Source of the DNA: Mesostigma viride
Lineage: Eukaryota; Streptophyta; Mesostigmatophyceae; Mesostigmatales; Mesostigmataceae
Assembly: GCA_009746045.1 (NCBI GenBank)
Contig: RPFO01001642.1
Location: 293,001 to 357,000, forward strand
Direction of reading: 5' to 3'
DNA length: 64,000 nt
Positions within the stretch are counted from its first letter, which is position 1. Every line of letters begins with the position of its first letter. Of the stretch, positions 56,711 through 64,000 are shown piece by piece. Below the pieces are notes generated by a model. It saw only the letters and a list, made by a program, of their open reading frames with translations. It was not told the origin of the DNA and did no database searches. The translations under genes and the position numbers were made by a program.

Positions 56711-57022
56711 CTAATTTAATCTGGCGACCCTGAATGAGGAGTGGTAAGGATACAGTCCCATGAGAGTGACTAGTGCGACCATCAGCATATATAGTGCACA
56801 GTCACATGAGAGGCATGAGGGATGGCTACTATGAAATCCTAGTCTCCCAACAAGGGCCTCGCTCACAAAGGAGCTGGCAGCCCCACGATCTACGAGGACA
56901 GAAACATTGAGGATATCACGAGGATGCAGAAAAGGGTCTACCACGGTAGTAGGAACGGTAAGGCCACCATTTAGAAACATCAAAGGACGAGCACGCAGGG
57001 GTGCAGAGGATGCAGCATCCAC
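56711..57022 (-). pseudogene. Retropepsin-like remnant of the gypsy element
   Basis: The motif VSVLVDRGAASSFVSEALV corresponds to the aspartic protease VDSGAxxSFI motif, with Arg where the catalytic triad has Ser or Thr. This would be expected to impair the active site. Confidence 0.55.
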
Positions 57023-57133
57023 AGTAGTGACAAAAACAGGTAAACAAAAATTTTCAGGGCTTGGGGTACTAGCTTAGGACCTGACCAGGCTACCCCCTGC
57101 TGACAGGTCTACTGTTTTCCCTCCCCCCCCACA

Positions 57134-58667
57134 TCATCCAAGGGAACGACCCCTGGAGGAAACCCCGGTGAGAAAGCCATTGCTGGAGAAATCACGAGGG
57201 TATTGAGAGGGGATGGCATCCTGATCAGAATGGGGATTCACTAAGGAGCCTGTCTGTACAGCATTTAACCTAGAGGGTTGAGGAGCGACCAGAGGGTGGG
57301 CGAAGGGGAGAGGCCCGCTGAGGAGTACGCGGAGGGCTAGGCGGGCATTGGGATGAGGGGTGGCCCCAGAAAGAAACTTGGGGCACTCCCTCTTAAGATG
57401 GCCCACCTCATGACAGTGATAACACGTGATGTGAGACACATCCAATGCAGATATATCGGTAACACAAATATCTAATTCTTCTACATATGCCTCTTCTTCT
57501 TCAGGAGTGAGGACAAGGTTATGGACCCTAGTACGGACAGGAGCAGGAGCATACATAAAATCAGCAACACGGAGGAGATGGGTACGAACAGCAGCCAGAG
57601 GAAGGTCACGAAAACGATAGGCAGAAAACTGTTAAGGCGCTCTTGCCAATCAGCGTCTGGAGGCACTACTGACATGATTTTCCAATCTCCTAATTAAACA
57701 ATTATGCTACTGAGTTAGGGTATGCATGTGACGCGAGGGACTCACATTGAAGGAGGGTGACAAGGGCAGGAGCCACACACGTGGTAAGGTAATGAGGGAC
57801 AAGAACAGTGCTCATCAGGGAGTTTCCACCTATAATACTGTTCCCAAGAGGCCGTCCGGTCTGCTGAGTGAGGAGCATAAGAAAGGTGAAAAACTGCTGA
57901 GAAGTGGAACTGGTATCTAACTTAGGCACACTAGTAAAGGTGGGAAGGAGACGGGGCTTAGATGCACGAGAAGGATCAGTTTTATCCATAGGCCCACTCT
58001 TTTCCACAGGCACATACTCAGGCAGTAACCAATTATGAGGAGCAGGATAGGTCTTAGGAAGAGGACGTGAGGGCACCACAGTGTCAGGTTGGTGACCCGA
58101 GGTGTGAGGAACAGTATAGGCTTCTCTGATTGTGGAATAGGAAAAATGATCATAGTTTTTATCATGGAGAGGCAGGGTGCTAAAATCCTGATGAACCTCT
58201 TACTCTGCTACACGTGAGGGGATTTGGGCTGCCTCATAGGCCGTATCAGGGTATGCCAAGGAAGCAGGAGGATGTGTAGGAATGGCAGTAGGATACCCAG
58301 TAGGGCCCACAGGAGCGAGACTACGAGCACTACGAGGGGCTGACACCTGAGGAGCCTGAGAGGGTATAGACACAGAGGGATTCCCAGCATTACCAGGAGG
58401 AATAGCAGAGGGTGGGGCAATAGCCCTAGTACGCGCCTCAAACGTAGGAGGAGGAATAATAGGTGAACGGTGAAAGGACGGAGTAGAGGGAGTACTGTCA
58501 GAACGTACACTCTGAGACGGAGGAGTCAAGTGATGGACAGTGTCCAAGGAATCACGTCTATTACCCATAGCCAATTGAGGAGTACCAGAATTAACACCAG
58601 GAGTAACACCTGAGGAACGTTGGTTAATGGGAGACATACCCCCACCAAGAGTCGTTTGAGAGGACAT
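57134..58667 (-). pseudogene. gag region with CCHC zinc knuckle, gypsy element
   Basis: ATG at 58667 opens a Ser/Pro/Thr-rich N-terminus (to 58200). The region continues in shifted frames (58079-57702, 57675-57481) and ends with the frame 57556-57134, which carries CYHCHEVGHLKREC, a CX2CX4HX4C zinc knuckle for RNA binding. Confidence 0.7.
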
Positions 58668-58689
58668 GTTTGATGTGCAAAGGAAAGAA

Positions 58690-58990
58690 ATACACTGGAC
58701 GAGGAAAGGTTAAAAAGCTGAACAAGGATAAGATAAAAATCTGTTCAAGGCTAAAATAAAAATCTGACCAAGGCTAAACTAAAATCAGATCAAGGATAAA
58801 AGAAAATCAGGTCAAGGAGGAAACAAAATCAGATCAAGGATAAAAGAAAATCAGATCAAGGATAAAAGAAAATCAGGTCAAGGAGAAAACAAATTCAGGT
58901 CAAAGGGGCATGACAAAAAAAATCAAAGGGAAGTGGCTACCACTTTAGCAAGGACAAGGAAGGAATGATTTAAAATCTGATCAAGGAGAA
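58690..58990. repeat. ~22-bp degenerate tandem repeat in the gypsy leader
   Basis: About ten imperfect copies built on AAAATCAGATCAAGGATAAA lie between the primer-binding site and gag. Confidence 0.8.
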
Positions 58991-59569
58991 AATAAAAAGG
59001 AAACAAAGGAAAACACACATGCATTATTGTAGCTTATTGTTACCGAAATGCCGAGGACGCCTGAAACCAGCGCCCGTTGGTAAATAAACATCCGGCTCAA
59101 GATTCTGCACGAGGAAGCATATAAGAAAACACAGCAGCATGCACGGAAAAGAGGTGTAGTCGAAAGAGACGCTAATCGTCCCACTATCCAGCCCTATTGA
59201 ACCGTCAATCCTAGCTAACGTAATCAAACAACATTCCAAGGAAACGCGTGTATACAAAGGAAGAAAAGGAGCTAACCCACTGAACCGGCTAACCCACTAG
59301 CTAACGTCAAACAGCACCCAGCAAGGAAATGCACACACAGAAGGAAAAGGAAAAGAAACTAGCTACGTGAGGAGTTCATCCGCTTTGAGCAGGTCTAACT
59401 TCTAGGCAGGGCGTGTCCCGAATCGGGCAGCACTACCCCCCTAGCTTAATTGCAGGCGACCCGCCCATTACCTGTCAAGAGGTTGTCTTCTTCTGTGCCC
59501 TGGCCGCGGAAGGTCTCTGGCGTATAAGGTTACTGTTGCAAGGGAATATCGTCGCGTCCACCTAAACTA

Positions 59570-59581
59570 TCTCCGCTACCA
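59570..59581 (-). other. Primer-binding site
   Basis: TGGTAGCGGAGA on the minus strand, one base inside the 5' LTR. It would pair with a tRNA ending in CUCCGCUACCA, the pattern of an initiator-Met tRNA 3' end. The tRNA identity is inferred. Confidence 0.7.
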
Positions 59582-59582
59582 T

Positions 59583-60169
59583 TGTTACGCCCAGGCTCTA
59601 CTCGATCCCAAACCCCGCGCCTAACCTTACCTAAACTAGTGAGGGACCTAGTGATGAGGAGCTATGTTGTGGAAAGACCTGGGACGTGACGACTCTGTTC
59701 TCAATGCATTCTATTATTATACGCCATACACCGAATAAAACCAGGGTACTACGAAGGAAACAATACTATGTACACTGCCATGACCCTAGCTAATATGTGT
59801 TAATTCATAACACACGCCGGGTGCCATTCACGAAGGACAACTGCTGCATAAATGATCGCCGACAGGCGTGTATGCTCGGGCCGACATCGACCCTCGCCTA
59901 CAGGACCAACGCACGTCCACAAGGTTCACACGCAGGATAAAAGGACCACTACTAAAGTACGCAGCGCGGCGCGACTGCACCGAACCACCATACTCTGATT
60001 CGAACCACCATACTGTACAATTGCCACGTCACAAGGCCCGGTACCGACCGGCCAAAAGGTCCTAACTACACGTAAGCCTAGGAAAGTCAGCGAACTGTTC
60101 CGGAATGGCTGAGGCAACAAAGGACCTAATTTACGTCCGTAACAACAACAAAAGTTACGCGACGTAACA
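59583..60169 (-). repeat. LTR (5' LTR of the minus-strand gypsy element)
   Basis: 587 bp, matching the left LTR apart from a 4-base insertion. Confidence 0.93.
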
Positions 60170-60876
60170 TGATGATTGAGTACCATAAATATGATGTTTG
60201 GACATTCATGCCACCACTTGTTGGGGGTACTACGCCCAACCACGCACCGGTGGCGAGCTAAAAATAGAAAAAGACGCTATTTATGAGATATTTTGCCCAA
60301 GACAAACCACTTATCCAAATGACCTGCCCATACATTTCTGCAAAGTTCCCCCACTTTTTTAAAAGCTGGGCTATTTACATGGCCAAAATGGTCACATTTG
60401 TTTGAGTTATTAATTTTCCCGCAAAATCGGGGTTCTCTGAACATAGTTTCTTTATAGTGATACGGAAGGGGAGCCGCTGATGCTAGGTGAAATAGAGCTG
60501 GGTGATGTGATCGTAATAAGGTTGATTAGGCTTCTAGTGTACGAGTATTACGGAAGATATGGCCTAATTGTTGCGGCCCATACCTTGACGGTGTGCTGAG
60601 TACCTTGACGACGGATTTTTGCGTCTAGGTTCTCCTAGCAGATCTGTGATTGCGGACGGGTTTGCAACAGGCAATATCTGAAGTAAAACTTGACGGCTAA
60701 AACTGTTTAGAGGCCGTTGCCGGATCTGGCCGTTGGTAGAGAGCCGTTGGCCTTGAAACACGATAAAAGCTTGCTCACCTAGCTCATGGCGGTCTCTTTT
60801 GTTTTAACGAAGGCGGCGACAGGGGTCAGGGGCAGCGTAGCTGACGCCCAGAATTCCTTTCTGCAAAGCGGCTGGG
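60170..60876. other. 5' region of the right-end retroelement; no gene recognised
   Basis: Lies between the gypsy element and the gag-like ORF. No LTR or terminal repeat could be confirmed because the element's other end is outside the window. A palindromic TTGGGGGTACTACGCCCAA lies at about 60220. Confidence 0.35.
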
Positions 60877-61935
60877 ATGCCGAAGCCCGGGCGGAAGCCA
60901 GGTTCGACAGGTGCTGGGAAGCAATTACCGAAAGCTAATCCCGAGGTGCCGACAGCTACTAAACAGACGGGAAAGGGCCGACTAGGCTGGCCGACGCAGA
61001 AGAAAAGGCTCCATCAGGAGCTCTCCACTTGCTCGGGCCTGCCTGAAGTGTGCGCTGCCTTTGAGGCGGTCCTCGGGACCGACTGGGTAACTACTGTCAG
61101 CCGGTGGTCTGCGGCCCAGCTGGAGTCCGTCGTTGGACTGCTGGTCGACCACGTGGACGGGCCTGAAATTCTGGCAGCAGCGGACCCAAACGAAGCGCTA
61201 GTGGCAGCCCTCCAAAGCGCCCGGGACTTGGCGGACTCGGACGAAGAGGAGATGCAGCCACCACGCCGGCCCACGAAAGGGGCGAAAAAGGGGACGAAAA
61301 AAGTCGGAAGCCCAGCCCCGAGCAAGGGAAAGGCCGCGGGGGATGTGAGGGAGCAGCTCTTGGAGCTGGCGGCTATTATTGGCAAGCAGGGGCAGGCGGG
61401 CAAAGAAGAGGAGGAGGAGGAGGAGTCCGAGGAAGAGGATTTCCTGACGAAATTGAAGGATGCGCTGGCCGGGGCAGATGGGGCTTCCAGGAAGCCGAAA
61501 AAGACCAAAGGGGTGACGCTGCCCACTCGAGCACAAGTGGTGAATTGGAGGGTGCAAGAGAGAGTGCTCCCCGAGGTGCTCGAGGATGCCAACGACAATG
61601 GAGGGGGGATAAAGAGTTGGATCATGGCTACTCGCCAAGGGGGGTGGAGGAACCAGGAAAGCAGGAAGGTGGTCATGAACATCGCCCTGGCCATGGACAC
61701 ACTCTTCAAGGAGTTGGGGCCGGCAGCCGGGGAGTTGGCTGGGGTAGAGTATCTCATGAGGGTGGTGGCAGCCATGCTCCTAGTGGAGAGCCAGGGGTCA
61801 GGAGGGTGGAAGGTGGCTGGCCACCTCCTTGCTCTCAAGGAAGATGCCTCCTTGGTGAGCAACCCGGCCATGAAGATGGCCCTGCAAAGCGCCACGATGA
61901 TGGAGAAGCTGGGCAAGGCCCAGCAAACCAAGTAA
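60877..61935 (+). CDS. gag-like ORF1 of a retroelement
   Basis: 352 aa from ATG 60877, uninterrupted. It starts basic (MPKPGRKPGSTGAGKQ). The middle has an acidic run (EEEEEEESEEED) and a Lys/Pro-rich part. The C-terminal 140 residues are helical and Ala/Leu-rich (GGWKVAGHLLALKED). There is no CCHC zinc knuckle or protease motif. Its place 48 bases before an RT-RNase H ORF on the same strand suggests a structural (gag-like) protein. Composition is GC-rich compared with the gypsy element. Confidence 0.7.
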   Translation: MPKPGRKPGSTGAGKQLPKANPEVPTATKQTGKGRLGWPTQKKRLHQELSTCSGLPEVCAAFEAVLGTDWVTTVSRWSAAQLESVVGLLVDHVDGPEILAAADPNEALVAALQSARDLADSDEEEMQPPRRPTKGAKKGTKKVGSPAPSKGKAAGDVREQLLELAAIIGKQGQAGKEEEEEEESEEEDFLTKLKDALAGADGASRKPKKTKGVTLPTRAQVVNWRVQERVLPEVLEDANDNGGGIKSWIMATRQGGWRNQESRKVVMNIALAMDTLFKELGPAAGELAGVEYLMRVVAAMLLVESQGSGGWKVAGHLLALKEDASLVSNPAMKMALQSATMMEKLGKAQQTK

Positions 61936-61982
61936 ACACCGAAAGGGTAAACCGCTCCCCCTTCCCACTGCCTCTTCCTACA

Positions 61983-64000
61983 ATGCCTCTAAGCACTACG
62001 TGGGGGAGAGTGAGGTCAGCACGCAGACGCCAGCGTGCAACTCGCCGCCGCCGGACCTTCACTCTACAACACAAGGTGATTACGTGGTTGAATTGGCTAT
62101 GGCACGGGGGGGCAGACCCTCCGCCTAAATCTGGAGGCGCGTGCTCCAGAGGAACGGCGGAGGCCCTGAAAAGGGTCAAGAAGCACTGCGAGTGGTACAG
62201 TCGCCGCGTAACCGGCGTTGCGACAGGCCCCGCAGAAGGAAGTGATCTAATCTATGGGAAATGTAATAAGTATGAACAACTTGTGGCGGAGCGGGTGAGT
62301 CTGCCGAAGCGCGAGGTGGCAGGAAAGGCGAAGCTGCTGGATTTGCTGGCGCTACGACCTAGTTGGCGAGAGGTGTACGCGAGCGAAGCCAACTGCATCA
62401 AGCCGGAGGTGGCTGCCAGTGCGAGGTATTGGAATGTACCTGCCCCCAGCCGAGGGTGCACCATGGCGGAGTGGGGCAAGTTGATGGGGAGGGCAGCGGA
62501 CGTGGGGATGGTGGAGTTCCGAGAGACGCGGCCAAAGTGGGTAGACGGATGTTTTGGGGTGGCCAAAGGAGTGGGGGAGTTAAGGCTCATTGTGAATAAG
62601 AAGTTGGGGAACGCACTGTGGGTGGACCCCCCTAAGACGGTGTTACCCCACCTGGGCATATACTCGGAGGTCTATATCAAGGGTCGGTGCTACACGGCCA
62701 AGAGCGATCTGGTCTCGTATTACTATACCATCCAAGTGCCGGAGTGGTGGTGGGATTATCAAGGGCTACCTGATGTGTGGTCCACCGATGTCGGGCTGCC
62801 GGGGCGGCGGAGGAGGGTGTGGCCAGTGCTGAAAGTGCTGGCCATGGGGCACTCCCACGCTGTAGCGCTAGGGGAAGCCATCCATGAGATGGTCCTCTAT
62901 GCCACGGGCGCTTTGGATCCTAGACGGCAGGTGAACCGCCTCACAAGTGTAGGGGAGCTGACCGTGCTTCGGAATGCATGGGGTAACCCAACCGCCCTAG
63001 CCATCGAGTACAAGGAGGAGAGCACGAGGGAGATGCAAATCGACCTTGAGGACCCCCCTGCCCCTATGGTATCCATCACTATTGATGACCTGGTGGTCAG
63101 CAATGGGCGCACGTGCGAGGCGGTGAATCGCTTAATCGCGAGTGCTATTGAAGACGGGTACGCGCCTAACAACCTTGTGCCCTCCAAGGACAAGACGATC
63201 ATGGCTAGCCCGGAGGGGGAGGACGAGCTAGAAGCTCTGGGTGTTGTTCACCGGCGGGATGGGGTGTTGGAGCCGACAGCTAAGCAGCTCACCCTTGTGG
63301 TTGCGCACACTCGTGTACTCCTCGAGAGGGGACGCGCTACCGCTGAGGCGCTGGCGGCCGTCGTGGGCCGGTGGGTGTGGCTGCAGATGCTCAGCCGCAC
63401 TTGCTTGTCCATATGGCAGCAGAGTTTTAAGTTCATCAACCTCAAGGGGTGGGGCCAGCGAACGCGACCTTTGTGGCAAGGTGTGCGCGATGAGCTCGAG
63501 TGTGCCATGGCGTTGGCCCCCATGCTCCGTGTGGACCGGGGGGCTGCCCTGGCTCCGGTGGTGGTGGCCTCGGATGCGTCTAGTTTTGGGCAGGGGGTTG
63601 TCTACGCTGAGATGGCCCCAGCTGAGGTGACGGAATTAGCTCGGGCCCGGGAGGTGCGGGGTTACCCAACCCTCCTCACCCCAGGTGAGGCCATGTATGC
63701 CGGGCCTAGACCCTTGACCAAGGCCGCGGAAAAAGCCATCATCCACGGGCGATGGCGCGTCGGGATCAAGAGTCGCTGGCGCGATTCGACCATGCACATC
63801 AACGAGAAGGAAGTGCGGGCCGCTGTGAAGGGGGTGGAGCGCTCGGCCCGGAACCTCGGAACATGGGGTAAGCGGGTGGTGAGGTTAGTGGACTCCACTG
63901 CCGCTTTGGGCTGCTTGGCTAAAGGGCGTTCCTCTTCTTACCGGTTAAACAAGCAATGCCGCCGGTTGTGCGCTCTTACGTTGGTCACCGGCAGCCGCTC
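61983..64000 (+). CDS. Reverse transcriptase-RNase H ORF, partial (runs off window)
   Basis: Open without a stop from ATG 61983 to the window end, at least 672 codons. RT motifs: LRLIVNKK (about 62580), a motif-A-like SDLVSYYYTIQVP (62710), VLAMGHSHAVALGEAI (62840) and the catalytic ITIDDLVV (about 63072-63096, Asp-Asp of YxDD with Thr at the first position). RNase H follows: VVASDASSFGQG (63565), HINEKEVRAAV (63795) and LVDSTAALGCLAKGRSSS (63885), ending in a basic helix. RT directly followed by this kind of RNase H, with no protease before it and no integrase seen so far, resembles DIRS/Ngaro-type (tyrosine-recombinase) retroelements. The recombinase would lie beyond 64000. The open frame suggests a recently active copy. 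Confidence 0.75.
   Translation, partial: MPLSTTWGRVRSARRRQRATRRRRTFTLQHKVITWLNWLWHGGADPPPKSGGACSRGTAEALKRVKKHCEWYSRRVTGVATGPAEGSDLIYGKCNKYEQLVAERVSLPKREVAGKAKLLDLLALRPSWREVYASEANCIKPEVAASARYWNVPAPSRGCTMAEWGKLMGRAADVGMVEFRETRPKWVDGCFGVAKGVGELRLIVNKKLGNALWVDPPKTVLPHLGIYSEVYIKGRCYTAKSDLVSYYYTIQVPEWWWDYQGLPDVWSTDVGLPGRRRRVWPVLKVLAMGHSHAVALGEAIHEMVLYATGALDPRRQVNRLTSVGELTVLRNAWGNPTALAIEYKEESTREMQIDLEDPPAPMVSITIDDLVVSNGRTCEAVNRLIASAIEDGYAPNNLVPSKDKTIMASPEGEDELEALGVVHRRDGVLEPTAKQLTLVVAHTRVLLERGRATAEALAAVVGRWVWLQMLSRTCLSIWQQSFKFINLKGWGQRTRPLWQGVRDELECAMALAPMLRVDRGAALAPVVVASDASSFGQGVVYAEMAPAEVTELARAREVRGYPTLLTPGEAMYAGPRPLTKAAEKAIIHGRWRVGIKSRWRDSTMHINEKEVRAAVKGVERSARNLGTWGKRVVRLVDSTAALGCLAKGRSSSYRLNKQCRRLCALTLVTGSR

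Larger units (their letters stand above)
52323..60169 (-). mobile_element. Ty3/gypsy-type LTR retrotransposon (7847 bp)
   Basis: Long terminal repeats at 52323-52905 and 59583-60169 start TG and end CA. A 5-bp target duplication TGATG flanks the element (52318-52322 and 60170-60174). On the minus strand the order is LTR, primer-binding site, repeat-rich leader, gag with zinc knuckle, protease remnant, RT remnant, RNase H, integrase, polypurine tract, LTR. RNase H before integrase is the gypsy order. Frameshifts and stops break the coding frames and the central RT core was not found. The two LTRs differ only by a 4-bp indel, so the insertion is recent. Confidence 0.92.

Noticed and set aside
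61014-61931. 305-codon minus frame
   Set aside because: Antisense shadow of the gag-like ORF at 60877-61935.

Overview
The window looks like nuclear DNA of a green alga (Viridiplantae, most likely a chlorophyte). It carries an intron-split plastid-division FtsZ gene of the FtsZ1 type with a transit-peptide-like N-terminus, a Sep15/SELENOF-family ER protein gene, a U-box/kinase/ankyrin gene, and long introns. About half of the DNA is transposons and tandem repeats. Many gene ORFs are only exons, so the models below were built by checking that splice phases match and that protein families continue across each junction. No species is claimed.

Layout: FTSZ1 (+, 696-4724, three exons). From 5.5 to 12.97 kb there is an ORF1-only LINE copy (-), a dead LINE with a YADD reverse transcriptase (+) and a second LINE 3' end (-). 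A three-exon membrane protein with an EF-hand follows (-, 13750-16431). A tentative coiled-coil gene lies at 17992-20249 (+) and ends in a 54-bp minisatellite. From 20.4 to 24.1 kb there is a second ORF1-only LINE with a nested insertion, a decayed exon of a paralogue of the EF-hand gene, and a third LINE 3' end. An acidic protein of unknown function is at 25047-25760 (-). A six-exon ankyrin-repeat gene (+, 27058-33768) converges on the five-exon Sep15 gene (-, 35119-44116). Sep15 is divergent from the two-exon U-box/kinase/ankyrin gene (+, 44945-50837). The right end holds a 448-bp TA-flanked MITE, a LINE 3' fragment, a 7.8-kb Ty3/gypsy element with near-identical LTRs and a 5-bp target duplication, and an apparently intact gag plus RT-RNase H retroelement that runs off the window end.

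Main observations: (1) introns 2 and 3 of Sep15 each hold a ~2.8-kb minisatellite of ~37-bp units, and one starts within about 10 bases of the 3' splice site; (2) the U-box gene's 5' splice site is repeated six times in an 89-bp tandem repeat, and a 1344-bp piggyBac-like element sits in one copy, with the neighbouring copies showing the empty TTAA site; (3) several introns have tandem repeats running into the 3' splice site; (4) LINE-related elements encode only ORF1, comparable in layout to mammalian HAL1; (5) the gypsy element is young by its LTRs but lacks a recognisable RT core.
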